13,784 nt of DNA from Clostridia bacterium (lineage in GTDB: Bacteria > Bacillota_A > Clostridia > UMGS1810): contig JAFSBJ010000031.1 in the NCBI GenBank assembly GCA_017437345.1, positions 1-13,784 on the forward strand. Reading direction: 5' to 3'. The position numbers and the translations under genes are program-made. Shown here in pieces: positions 1 to 6,454 of the stretch. The notes under the pieces are model-generated. The model was not told where the DNA came from and made no database searches. It was given only the letters and a program-made list of their open reading frames with translations. Numbering within the stretch: the first letter of the stretch is position 1; each line of letters opens with the position of its first letter.

Positions 1-1
1 A

Positions 2-1048
2 ATTGGCATAAGCTTTTATACCTTTCAGATTTTAAGCTATACGGTGGATGTGTACCGTGGAGATGTTCCGGCGCAGAAAAATCCCATAACCCTGGGAACA
101 TATATCGCCCTTTTCCCTCAGCTTATAGCTGGGCCTATCGTGAGATATTCAGATGTTGAAAAGCAACTAAGCCAAAGACAGCATAGCTTTTCAATGGCTT
201 CGGAGGGAATAAGACGATTTATATTAGGTCTTTCAAAAAAGATTATTCTTGCCAACACTCTGGGCGAAATGTGTGATGTGTTTACAAATTCTCCCGATAA
301 ATCTGTTTTGTTCTATTGGCTCTATGCCATCTGCTATATGCTGCAGGTTTATTTTGATTTTTCGGGCTACAGCGATATGGCTATCGGTCTTGGAAAAATA
401 TTTGGTTTTGATTTTTACGAAAACTTCCGCTATCCCTTTATTTCCGGAAGCATAAGCGAATTCTGGAGAAGATGGCATATATCTTTAGGAAGCTGGTTCA
501 GAGACTATGTTTATATTCCAATGGGCGGAAGCAGAGTTAAAAAAACAAGGCTCTTTTTAAATATTTTCACAGTCTGGTTTTTAACCGGCTTCTGGCACGG
601 AGCAGAATGGAACTTTATTATATGGGGACTTTTCTTCGCTGTGCTTCTCACTCTCGAAAAATATTTTCTCACCCAAAGGCTTAAAGCCCACAGGATTGCA
701 GCTCATATCTATGTTTTATTCTTTGTTTCTATAAGCTTTGTGATTTTCAGCGCATCAGATCTTTCTGAGGCGATAGGAAAAGTGGGCGGTCTTTTCGGAG
801 CAGGAAATATCCCATTTATTTCTAAGAGCTTTATTTTTAATCTGAGAAACTATTTCTTTGTTATTATTGCAGGCATTATAGCCGCAACTCCCCTTTTAAA
901 AATTTTAATAGAAAAATTAAACCAAAATAAAAAGACAGCTACTATTATAAGCTATCTTGAAATCCCGGTTTTACTTTTTCTTCTTATTGTTTCAACAGCT
1001 TTCCTTGTTGACGGATCCTTCAATCCGTTTTTATACTTCAGATTTTAG
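2..1048 (+). CDS. MBOAT-family O-acyltransferase, AlgI-like (5' partial)
   Basis: This gene runs in from beyond the left edge; about 348 C-terminal residues are visible. The frame is open from base 2 and already reads GISFYTFQILSYTVDVYRG, a block found well inside AlgI-type proteins, so the GTG at 44 is not the start. Other family marks are FWRRWHISLGSWFRDYVYIP and FWHGAEWN, whose histidine (codon 596-598) is the conserved MBOAT active-site residue. Several hydrophobic helices follow and the chain ends in FNPFLYFRF. AlgI homologues are usually about 470-500 aa, so roughly a quarter is missing. Members pass acyl groups, usually acetyl, across the membrane to an exported polysaccharide. The next gene, 11 bp downstream, is the usual periplasmic/extracytoplasmic partner. 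The polymer is unknown; family assignment is firm. Confidence 0.93.
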   Translation: MGISFYTFQILSYTVDVYRGDVPAQKNPITLGTYIALFPQLIAGPIVRYSDVEKQLSQRQHSFSMASEGIRRFILGLSKKIILANTLGEMCDVFTNSPDKSVLFYWLYAICYMLQVYFDFSGYSDMAIGLGKIFGFDFYENFRYPFISGSISEFWRRWHISLGSWFRDYVYIPMGGSRVKKTRLFLNIFTVWFLTGFWHGAEWNFIIWGLFFAVLLTLEKYFLTQRLKAHRIAAHIYVLFFVSISFVIFSASDLSEAIGKVGGLFGAGNIPFISKSFIFNLRNYFFVIIAGIIAATPLLKILIEKLNQNKKTATIISYLEIPVLLFLLIVSTAFLVDGSFNPFLYFRF

Positions 1049-1059
1049 GAGGTGGCAAA

Positions 1060-2160
1060 ATGAAATTTAAAAATATAATATCTGTTGTAGTTTTTGGGGT
1101 ATATTTATTTTCAATGTGTGTTGTGTGTGTCATAAAGCCGGACACCGAGTTTTCCGAAAGCGAAAGAAGAGTCCTTGCAGCTACACCCGAAATCAGCGTG
1201 TCTTCCATTGCAGGCGGAAGCTTTATGAAGGATTTTGAAAGCTACACCACCGACCAGTTTCCTTTAAGAGACGGTTTTCGCTCAGTTAAATCACTTTTTG
1301 CCCGTTTTGTTTTAAGAAAGCTTGAAGATAATGGTTTGTTTATTGCCCAGGGTCACCTTTCAAAAATCGACTCAGAGGAAAGTCAGGCAATGATGGAGCA
1401 TGCTGCAAATAAATTTAATTTTATCTATGAAAAATATATGAAAGACAAAAACACAAACATCTATTTTTCAATTATCCCCGATAAAAACCGCTTTATTGCA
1501 AAGAAAAACGGTTACCCTGCCCTCAATTATGAAGGCTTTGAGGAAAGAATGAGAGCAAAGCTACCCTTTATGAAATATATTGATGTGTCCCCTCTTTTAT
1601 CTGCCGATGACTACTACCGCACCGACACCCACTGGAAGCAGGAAAACATAGTTGACATAGCAGAAAAATTTGCACAGGAAATGGGAAGAGGTATTAAAGC
1701 GGAATATAAAGTAAACACCCTTGACAATCCTTTTTACGGAGTGTATTACGGTCAGGCAGGAATTCCCTTTAAAAGTGACACAATAAAATATCTTACAAAT
1801 TCTACAATTGATAACTGCATTGTAACATACTATGACACCGGCGCTCCCGAAAAGGGAGATATGTATAATATGAAAAAGGCCTACAGCAAAGACCCTTATG
1901 AGATGTTTCTTTCCGGTGCCAAACCGCTTATAACTATTGAAAATCCAGATGTGAAGGAAGAAAAGCATCTTGTGATGATTCGTGACTCATTTGGAAGCAG
2001 CCTTGCCCCCTTATTATCTCAGGGCTACAGCAAGGTGACTGTGGTTGATATAAGATATATTCAGAGTAGCTTTTTAGGAAACTTTGTTGATTTTGAAGAT
2101 GCTGATGTGTTATTTATATATAGCACAGCGCTATTAAATAACAGCCTTGCTATCAACTAG
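1060..2160 (+). CDS. AlgJ/AlgX-like (DHHW family) polysaccharide O-acetylation protein
   Basis: A 366-aa protein with an N-terminal signal anchor (about residues 5-26) and an extracytoplasmic domain of the AlgX/AlgJ/DHHW group, an SGNH-hydrolase-like fold. The motif TDTHW gives D189 and H191, and RDSFGSS gives S310. Together these match the Asp-x-His plus Ser triad known from AlgX/AlgJ. Here the DHHW motif reads DTHW. The start is fixed by AGGAGG at 1047-1052, eight bases before the ATG and overlapping the stop of the MBOAT gene, so the two are surely co-transcribed. The inferred role is moving the acetyl group delivered by the MBOAT protein onto an exopolysaccharide or wall polymer outside the membrane. 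No polymer biosynthesis gene is visible in this window. Confidence 0.88.
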   Translation: MKFKNIISVVVFGVYLFSMCVVCVIKPDTEFSESERRVLAATPEISVSSIAGGSFMKDFESYTTDQFPLRDGFRSVKSLFARFVLRKLEDNGLFIAQGHLSKIDSEESQAMMEHAANKFNFIYEKYMKDKNTNIYFSIIPDKNRFIAKKNGYPALNYEGFEERMRAKLPFMKYIDVSPLLSADDYYRTDTHWKQENIVDIAEKFAQEMGRGIKAEYKVNTLDNPFYGVYYGQAGIPFKSDTIKYLTNSTIDNCIVTYYDTGAPEKGDMYNMKKAYSKDPYEMFLSGAKPLITIENPDVKEEKHLVMIRDSFGSSLAPLLSQGYSKVTVVDIRYIQSSFLGNFVDFEDADVLFIYSTALLNNSLAIN

Positions 2161-2189
2161 GCAGGCAATGTTAAAATAACCCGGAACGC

Positions 2190-2288
2190 AAAAAGAGACT
2201 GTCTTAATAATCATATAATACGAATAAGTATACAAAAATAAATGTGTAAATATTCATAAATCGATTATTAAGATAGTCTCTTCTTTTT
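2190..2288. repeat. Long inverted repeat after the acetylation operon (terminator or MITE-like)
   Basis: Bases 2195-2212 and 2263-2280 are complementary over 18 positions, with one G.T pair, around a 50-base AT-rich interior. Pairing continues outward through the A tract at 2190-2194 and the T-rich 2281-2288, with small bulges. It lies 30 bp after the stop of the DHHW gene and ends in a T-rich stretch, so it could terminate that operon. The 50-base loop is large for an intrinsic terminator. Terminal inverted repeats around a short AT-rich core also fit a miniature inverted-repeat element. No clear target-site duplication was seen. Confidence 0.6.
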
Positions 2289-2412
2289 ATTGCGACACAT
2301 AAGGTTTAGATGCAAACATTTTCTGTCGATATGCAAACTAAAAGTTTGCTCGATATTTTACTTCGTAAATCGATATGTTTTCGCTTTGCTCAAACTCGAT
2401 ATGATATGAATT
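2279..2412. repeat. Direct repeat copy 1 flanking the 2513-3085 gene
   Basis: This stretch aligns with 3130-3274. The best block, 2301-2350 against 3150-3199, is identical at 47 of 50 positions. Beyond it, the two copies keep the same order of linkers and hairpins but with more changes. This copy is the better preserved: its four linkers are all exactly TCGATAT, and its hairpins GCAAACT-AAA-AGTTTGC (2333-2349) and TTTAC-TTC-GTAAA (2357-2369) are perfect. Its right part is the left half of the hairpin array. I see no protein-coding sense in it. Confidence 0.8.
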
Positions 2413-2512
2413 CTCGTTGCTGCAAGGCAACATATCGAGCCATCAGGCATATCGAGTGCAAAGCACATATCGAGAATTCGTCAGAATTCATATCGATGCA
2501 TTGCTATGCAAT
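2326..2512. repeat. Array of different short hairpins separated by a constant 7-mer
   Basis: The linker TCGATAT occurs at 2326, 2350, 2370 and 2396. Its reverse complement ATATCGA occurs at 2432, 2449, 2467 and 2490. Between the linkers lie self-complementary inserts of different sequence: 2333-2349, 2357-2369, 2377-2395 (imperfect), 2416-2431 (GTTGC/GCAAC), 2439-2448 (GCC-ATCA-GGC), 2456-2466 (GTGC-AAA-GCAC), 2474-2489 (GAATTC-GTCA-GAATTC) and 2500-2512 (ATTGC-TAT-GCAAT). The linker orientation flips in the middle. The arms 2403-2413 and 2484-2494 are complementary over 11 bases, so part of the array can close into one branched structure. It ends one base before the stop codon of the minus-strand gene at 2513. 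The function is unknown to me. Confidence 0.85.
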
Positions 2513-3085
2513 CTATTCATTATCAATCTTCACATTGTAAAATCTATTGATATTCTCACATCCGGTAATTCCTATATATAACTCTTTAGACAGATTTTCA
2601 ATTCTTAAAGTAAGAGTTTTATCGCCTATAACCACTTTAACAGCTTTCTTCTCCAATTTTATGTACATTTCGTGCTTAATTCCTGCTTCCAAAGGAAATT
2701 CTACCGCTAGAAGGTTATGATACTTTATTTCTCCGTTTTCCTCAAAAAGGTTCCATACATTTATTCCTTTTTCCCAAAGAACAACTTCATGGCATGCTCC
2801 ATAACAAAGATTACCTTCTTCATCCCTTTTCAATTTGTCCGTCAGGGTGATAAGGGGAGCGCCATACTTTTCAAAAGAGCAGGTAACCCACAGCCGGGTA
2901 CCAATGCCATATTTTTCTTTTGTCATAATGGTGGTATAGTCAAACCCATCCTTCATTTCAGGATTTTTTGAATTTGCTATGCATTCCTCTTCCTGTATAA
3001 ATTCCGGCTTAAAGGGAAACCGCTGTGTGTAAGCATGTTCAAAATATTCTTCCCAGTTTCCCTTGGTGAATTTAATATCTTTCAT
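2513..3085 (-). CDS. Hypothetical protein, probable beta-sandwich (concanavalin/LamG-like) fold
   Basis: A 190-aa protein without signal peptide or membrane segment. I do not recognise a named family. The second half alternates short hydrophobic and charged strands, contains KHEMYIKLEKKAVKVVIGD and closes with RFYNVKIDNE. This resembles jelly-roll, sugar-binding concanavalin-like domains, but that is inference from pattern only. Tyr and Trp are frequent (LWVTCSFEKYGAP, VVLWEKGINVWNLF). The start at 3085 is chosen because AAGGAG lies eight bases upstream; an in-frame ATG 14 codons earlier has no such site. The gene sits between two imperfect direct repeats, its stop touches a hairpin array, and no partner gene is adjacent. 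This suggests an inserted or duplicated cassette rather than an operon member. Confidence 0.75.
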   Translation of the reverse strand: MKDIKFTKGNWEEYFEHAYTQRFPFKPEFIQEEECIANSKNPEMKDGFDYTTIMTKEKYGIGTRLWVTCSFEKYGAPLITLTDKLKRDEEGNLCYGACHEVVLWEKGINVWNLFEENGEIKYHNLLAVEFPLEAGIKHEMYIKLEKKAVKVVIGDKTLTLRIENLSKELYIGITGCENINRFYNVKIDNE

Positions 3086-3129
3086 TGTTACTTCTCCTTC
3101 AATTCTTTTATTAATCCTTTTTAACAAAA

Positions 3130-3274
3130 TCTTCTTTACTGCAAGATATAAGGTTTAGATGCAAACACTTCCTGTCGATATGCAAACTAAATGTTTGCTC
3201 TATATTTCCCCTTCGTAAAATCCATATGTTTTTAGCAGGAGCAATCCCCTGACCTACAAAACTTGATATGAATT
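3130..3274. repeat. Direct repeat copy 2, decayed hairpin array
   Basis: Homologous to 2279-2412 and in the same orientation, about 850 bp away. The first linker is intact (TCGATAT, 3175-3181); the next three are TCTATAT (3199), TCCATAT (3221) and TTGATAT (3263). Each keeps the register of copy 1. The hairpin 3182-3198 keeps six of seven pairs. The insert 3228-3262 is longer than its counterpart but still self-complementary (GTTTT/AAAAC outside, CAGG/CCTG inside). The inverted right half seen at 2432-2512 is absent. The last bases overlap the stop codon of the DUF47-like gene. The single changes in three of four linkers suggest this copy is decaying. Confidence 0.75.
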
Positions 3275-3884
3275 ACTGAACAGTTTTTATAATACACTCC
3301 GAAGCAATTCTTATAACATCGGGAATCTTGCTTATTTTATTTATAAGCATCATATACTGCATTTTTTCACTCTGGGAAATATCAAGAGACACAATTTCTT
3401 TAAAGCTTTCCTTTTCATAGACATCAAGCTTTGTTTCAAGATTTTTGATTTTATCGGTTAACTTCAAAGCTTCTTCTCTACTACCTGCCTTTAGGTGCAT
3501 AGTCATCTCTTTAAGATAAGAAAAGAGCAAGCGGGAAGCTGATGTGATTTTTATTAAGCCTGCCCCTAAAGGCCGGAACCTATTAAGATTTACGGAGCAT
3601 ACAGCATAAGCAAAATCCTGGCATCTGTTGGCAACAGAATCACACAAATTAAAAAACTCATCTATATCATCAGCACAGCCGGAATCCTTAAGCTTTGACG
3701 ACACACTCTGCAAAGAAAAATCTGCCTTTTTTTCGTTTAAGCTTATTTCGCTGCAAAGCTCTTCAAGCTTCTCAGCGCGAGCTTCCGGACTATTACTAAA
3801 CGAAATAAATTTTTCCAGATTCAAAAAGCAGCCTTCAACAAGCTCAAGATGATTTATAATATTATAATAGATTTTTTCGTCCAT
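3273..3884 (-). CDS. DUF47 / PhoU-like helical protein
   Basis: A 203-aa, almost entirely alpha-helical protein with no membrane segment, of the usual length for DUF47 (PhoU-related) proteins. The helix pattern LEELCSEISLNEKKADFSLQ, then DIDEFFNLCDSVANRCQDFA, and the ending ISKIPDVIRIASECI match the paired helix-bundle repeats of that group. DUF47 proteins usually lie next to a PiT-type phosphate transporter and are thought to affect its activity or phosphate signalling. No pit gene is visible here; the upstream neighbour is an AEC carrier. A G-rich site lies just before the ATG, and a good promoter of its own sits at 3903-3932. The family call rests on pattern and length, so moderate confidence. 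Confidence 0.62.
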   Translation of the reverse strand: MDEKIYYNIINHLELVEGCFLNLEKFISFSNSPEARAEKLEELCSEISLNEKKADFSLQSVSSKLKDSGCADDIDEFFNLCDSVANRCQDFAYAVCSVNLNRFRPLGAGLIKITSASRLLFSYLKEMTMHLKAGSREEALKLTDKIKNLETKLDVYEKESFKEIVSLDISQSEKMQYMMLINKISKIPDVIRIASECIIKTVQ

Positions 3885-3902
3885 AAAAACACCCCCCTAC
3901 GC

Positions 3903-3932
3903 ATTGTAGCATAAAGGGGGATGTAAAATCAA
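3903..3932 (-). promoter_or_regulatory. Sigma-A promoter of the DUF47-like gene
   Basis: On the minus strand: TTGATT (3927-3932), an 18-base spacer, then TACAAT (3903-3908) preceded by TG-C, an extended -10. Transcription would begin around 3896, about a dozen bases before the ATG. A CCCCCT/AGGGGG inverted repeat (3893-3898 with 3915-3920) brackets the -10 box. Because one arm lies upstream of the predicted start, it would act on DNA as an operator rather than as an RNA hairpin. Confidence 0.65.
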
Positions 3933-3933
3933 G

Positions 3934-4830
3934 CTATATAAGGCTTAAAAAAACGGGAACTGTTATAACAGAAAATATGCTTGATATAAAGCATAGCTTT
4001 GCCGGAAAGAAATAGTCTTCGTCCACAAGCTTTGCAAAAATTATCGGATTAAGACCATAGGGCATACAGAACAAAAGAACTGCTGTCCGGGTTAAATCGG
4101 GAGGACACAAGGATTTTAAAACAAGATAAATACAAAGAGGAATAAAAATAAGCCTTACAAATGTCATATAATAGGCTCTTTTATCGGTCACTAAATCCTT
4201 CATCCTGTATTCCGACAGAGCCATTCCTGCCATAAGCATACTCATTGGTGCCATACAGGCTGACGCCTTTGATACTCCGCTTATAAGGATTTCGGGAAGC
4301 TTTATTTCAAGAAAACCAACAAATCCGCCAAGAGCCATTGCAACAACAACAGGGGTTATAAGCTTTTCAAGGGAAAACTCTCTTTTGGTAAGCATACAAA
4401 ATCCAAATGTATAGATATAAAAAGCTACCGGCATTGCAAAAATAACGATATTGAGAAGCCCTACCTCACCATATACTGCTTCTGCCAAAGCGTAGCCCAT
4501 GTAGCCATAATTTGCAACAATGAAGCTATAGCGATAAACATTTCTCTGATATTTATCCTCTGTTATCTTATTTGAAACAAAATACCCTGCTACAACAAGA
4601 ACAATCAGTATACACGCAGATACAAATATAAACTGGGAATATCTTACAAGATATGTCCGATTGAAATTTGTATAGAATGCTTTAAATACTGTACATGGCA
4701 TAAAAAGATTAACACACAAAGCAGATACCAGCTTTGTATGGTCAGTATTTATTATTTTTCTTTTTCCGAAAAAAAATCCAAGACACATAAAAGAAAATAA
4801 AAGTGTCATCTGTTGTATTATGGTAATCAT
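3934..4830 (-). CDS. AEC-family (auxin efflux carrier-like) transporter, copy 1
   Basis: A 298-aa integral membrane protein with about ten hydrophobic segments, full length for the AEC (Mem_trans) family. Telling stretches are LVSALCVNLFMPCTVFKAF near the N-terminus, the glycine-rich NYGYMGYALAEAVYG, MAPMSMLMAGMALSEYRMKD before the last helices, and CMPYGLNPIIFAKLVDED. AEC carriers move small organic anions such as malate or malonate, or other small metabolites; the substrate cannot be read from sequence. GAGGTGAG lies three bases before the ATG. The gene is divergent from an AraC-family regulator with 130 bp between starts, so it is the probable target of that regulator. It is followed by the DUF47-like gene, which also has a promoter of its own. 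Confidence 0.92.
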   Translation of the reverse strand: MITIIQQMTLLFSFMCLGFFFGKRKIINTDHTKLVSALCVNLFMPCTVFKAFYTNFNRTYLVRYSQFIFVSACILIVLVVAGYFVSNKITEDKYQRNVYRYSFIVANYGYMGYALAEAVYGEVGLLNIVIFAMPVAFYIYTFGFCMLTKREFSLEKLITPVVVAMALGGFVGFLEIKLPEILISGVSKASACMAPMSMLMAGMALSEYRMKDLVTDKRAYYMTFVRLIFIPLCIYLVLKSLCPPDLTRTAVLLFCMPYGLNPIIFAKLVDEDYFFPAKLCFISSIFSVITVPVFLSLI

Positions 4831-4847
4831 TTTCTCACCTCATAGAA

Positions 4848-4876
4848 ATCATATATTATTCTGCGTTTTATGTAAA
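4848..4876 (-). promoter_or_regulatory. Promoter of AEC transporter copy 1
   Basis: Minus strand TTTACA (4871-4876), 17-base spacer, TATGAT (4848-4853): one mismatch to consensus in each box. The predicted start leaves a short leader that contains the GAGGTGAG ribosome binding site. Confidence 0.7.
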
Positions 4877-4883
4877 TGGAATA

Positions 4884-4910
4884 TTCGGATTATATATAGA
4901 ATTTTCCGAA
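4884..4910. promoter_or_regulatory. Candidate operator between divergent promoters
   Basis: TTCGGA (4884-4889) and TCCGAA (4905-4910) form a perfect 6-bp inverted repeat with a 15-base AT-rich centre. It lies just outside the -35 boxes of both the AEC and the araC-type promoters, where a dual-acting AraC-type regulator could bind. The repeat is seen; its role is inferred. Confidence 0.4.
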
Positions 4911-4916
4911 ATAATA

Positions 4917-4945
4917 TTGACAAGAGCTATTGCAGATTTTATAAT
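4917..4945 (+). promoter_or_regulatory. Consensus promoter of the AraC-type regulator
   Basis: TTGACA (4917-4922), exactly 17 bases, then TATAAT (4940-4945): a perfect sigma-A consensus. The expected transcription start, about 4952, is only about nine bases before the ATG at 4961, so the leader holds little more than GGTGA. This places the start downstream of the in-frame GTG at 4820. Confidence 0.85.
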
Positions 4946-4960
4946 ATTCTTGGTGATGTT

Positions 4961-5728
4961 ATGTTTGATAATATGGAAAATTTAAAACTTATAGATGTTT
5001 TGTGCAGGCCTGCCAGCAAATATAAGGAATTCAAATGCCGCCCAAACCACGGACTTGTTTTTAAAATAAGCGGAGAGAGCATCTATAATTTTGGCAAAAG
5101 AGAAATTATCCATCATGCAGGCGAGCTTCTTTTTATTCCAAAAGGAGAAGAGTATACTGTGAGATGCGAAAACAGCGAGAGCCGCTATCTTCTTATTAAT
5201 TTTGACGCAAAAATAGAAAAAGCTATCCTTGGAATTTTTGACATCACAGCCTTTCCGGAGCTTAATTTTTTATATGACAGCTTGGAAAGACTATGGCTTT
5301 TCGGAGAGGAAAGCGGAAAGCTTAAATGCATTTCTGCGTTTTATGATGTTTTGTCTTTTATAAGCAGAAAACAAATATCCGACTATGCATCAAAGAGAGG
5401 CTTTCACAAAATAAAGCCTGCTTTGGAATATCTGGAAAAACATATTTTCGAAAGCGACCTCAGAGCAGGTGAATTAAGCATGATGTGTGGCATTTCAGAC
5501 ACATACTTCAGAAAAATATTCAAATCTCACTATGGTTTGAACCCTGCAGAATATATAGCCAACAAACGCCTTTCCAGAGCCCATTCCATTATTGCAAGCG
5601 GAGAATATGAAAAGCTTTCTGAGGTGGCATATCTTTGCGGATATGATGACCCGCTTTATTTCAGCAAGCTTTTCAAAGCAAAATATAAGCTTTCACCATC
5701 TCTTTATTGCAGTATTGATTTAAAATAG
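4961..5728 (+). CDS. AraC-family transcriptional regulator with N-terminal cupin
   Basis: A 255-aa regulator. Residues about 25-90 look like the AraC-type cupin sensor (GLVFKISGES, HHAGELLFIPKGEEY). Residues 155-250 hold the two helix-turn-helix units: AGELSMMCGISDTYFRKIF (about 169-187) and LSEVAYLCGYDDPLYFSKLF (about 219-238), the latter followed by a typical AraC-family ending (KYKLSPSLY). The frame is open back to a GTG at 4820 inside the neighbouring gene. That extension lies upstream of a perfect promoter and looks unlike protein, so the ATG at 4961 behind GGTGA is preferred. Divergence from the AEC carrier suggests it senses a small molecule and controls that transporter, possibly also itself. 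Confidence 0.92.
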   Translation: MFDNMENLKLIDVLCRPASKYKEFKCRPNHGLVFKISGESIYNFGKREIIHHAGELLFIPKGEEYTVRCENSESRYLLINFDAKIEKAILGIFDITAFPELNFLYDSLERLWLFGEESGKLKCISAFYDVLSFISRKQISDYASKRGFHKIKPALEYLEKHIFESDLRAGELSMMCGISDTYFRKIFKSHYGLNPAEYIANKRLSRAHSIIASGEYEKLSEVAYLCGYDDPLYFSKLFKAKYKLSPSLYCSIDLK

Positions 5729-5743
5729 GTTTTATGATATTAT
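5715..5743 (+). promoter_or_regulatory. Probable promoter of the trmN6-rsmG operon
   Basis: TTGATT (5715-5720), 17-base spacer, TATTAT (5738-5743) with TGA directly before it, an extended -10 match. It overlaps the end of the upstream regulator gene. No terminator was seen between the two, so read-through is also possible. Confidence 0.5.
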
Positions 5744-5771
5744 TTTCTTATCAAACCATGTGAGGTACATT

Positions 5772-6443
5772 ATGAAAAGATGCGATGATTTAGGGATAAA
5801 AGGATTAAAGCTTATTCAGGATGACGAGCTTTTCTGCTTTGGAACAGACAGCGTTTTGCTATCTGATTTTGCAAAGGCGAAGCAGGGGGATGTTGTTGTG
5901 GATTTATGCAGCGGAAATGGAATAATCCCCGTTTTGATGAGCGCCAAAACAAAGGCAGAAAAATTTTATGCTGTAGAATTGCAAAAATGCTCCTATGAGC
6001 TTTGCAGAGAGAATATTGAGCTTAATAAATTAGATAAAAAAATAGAAGCAATAAATGCTGATATAAAAGATGTTTTATCCTTTTTCAGGCAGGGAAGCGT
6101 TGATGTTGTAACCTGTAATCCGCCATATATGAATAAAGGCGCGGGATTTTTAAATCCGGAGGATTCCCTTGCAATAGCCCGCCACGAAATAAAGACCAAT
6201 CTTAAAGGTGTTATTGATGCGGCAGCATCAATCCTTAAATTTGGCGGAAAGTTTTTTATGGTTCACAGAGCAGACAGACTTTGCGACATTATAAGCTTTA
6301 TGAGAGATAAAAACATTGAGCCAAAAAGAATAGCCTTTATCCAGGCATCCCCCGAAAAAGAGCCGAAGCTTATTCTTGTGGAGGGGATGTATGGCGCAAA
6401 GCCATCTCTTAAATTTGAAAAAACGATATATGTTAATATCTGA
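5772..6443 (+). CDS. TrmN6-like tRNA (adenine37-N6)-methyltransferase (YabB/YfiC family)
   Basis: A 223-aa class I SAM-dependent methyltransferase. The SAM-binding motif is VVVDLCSGNGIIP (about residues 41-53). The catalytic NPPY (116-119), in VVTCNPPYMNKG, marks N6-adenine methylation. The N-terminal QDDELFCFGTDSVLLSDF block and the ARHE tract after NPPY are typical of the TrmN6/YabB group. E. coli TrmN6 methylates A37 of tRNA1(Val); the exact substrate in Firmicutes is less certain. An in-frame GTG lies four codons upstream, but GAGGT at 5762-5766 is well placed only for the ATG at 5772. In B. subtilis yabB lies near rsmI (yabC); here rsmI is on the opposite strand about 3 kb away. Co-transcribed with rsmG. 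Confidence 0.87.
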   Translation: MKRCDDLGIKGLKLIQDDELFCFGTDSVLLSDFAKAKQGDVVVDLCSGNGIIPVLMSAKTKAEKFYAVELQKCSYELCRENIELNKLDKKIEAINADIKDVLSFFRQGSVDVVTCNPPYMNKGAGFLNPEDSLAIARHEIKTNLKGVIDAAASILKFGGKFFMVHRADRLCDIISFMRDKNIEPKRIAFIQASPEKEPKLILVEGMYGAKPSLKFEKTIYVNI

Positions 6444-6454
6444 AAGGATTAATT

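Noticed and set aside
2326..2512. CRISPR array
   Set aside because: The constant part is only 7 bases and reverses orientation midway, the variable parts are 10-19 bases and palindromic, and there are no cas genes.
2310..2540. A 76-codon plus-strand reading frame across the hairpin array
   Set aside because: Its residues simply translate the repeats, it overlaps the end of the opposite-strand gene, and it has no ribosome binding site.
3893..3920. RNA hairpin hiding the ribosome binding site of the DUF47-like gene
   Set aside because: One arm lies upstream of the predicted transcription start, so the transcript would not contain both arms; a DNA operator is more plausible.
4820..4960. A 47-codon N-terminal extension of the AraC-type regulator from a GTG
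   Set aside because: It overlaps the divergent gene, lies upstream of a perfect promoter, lacks a ribosome binding site and reads unlike a protein domain.
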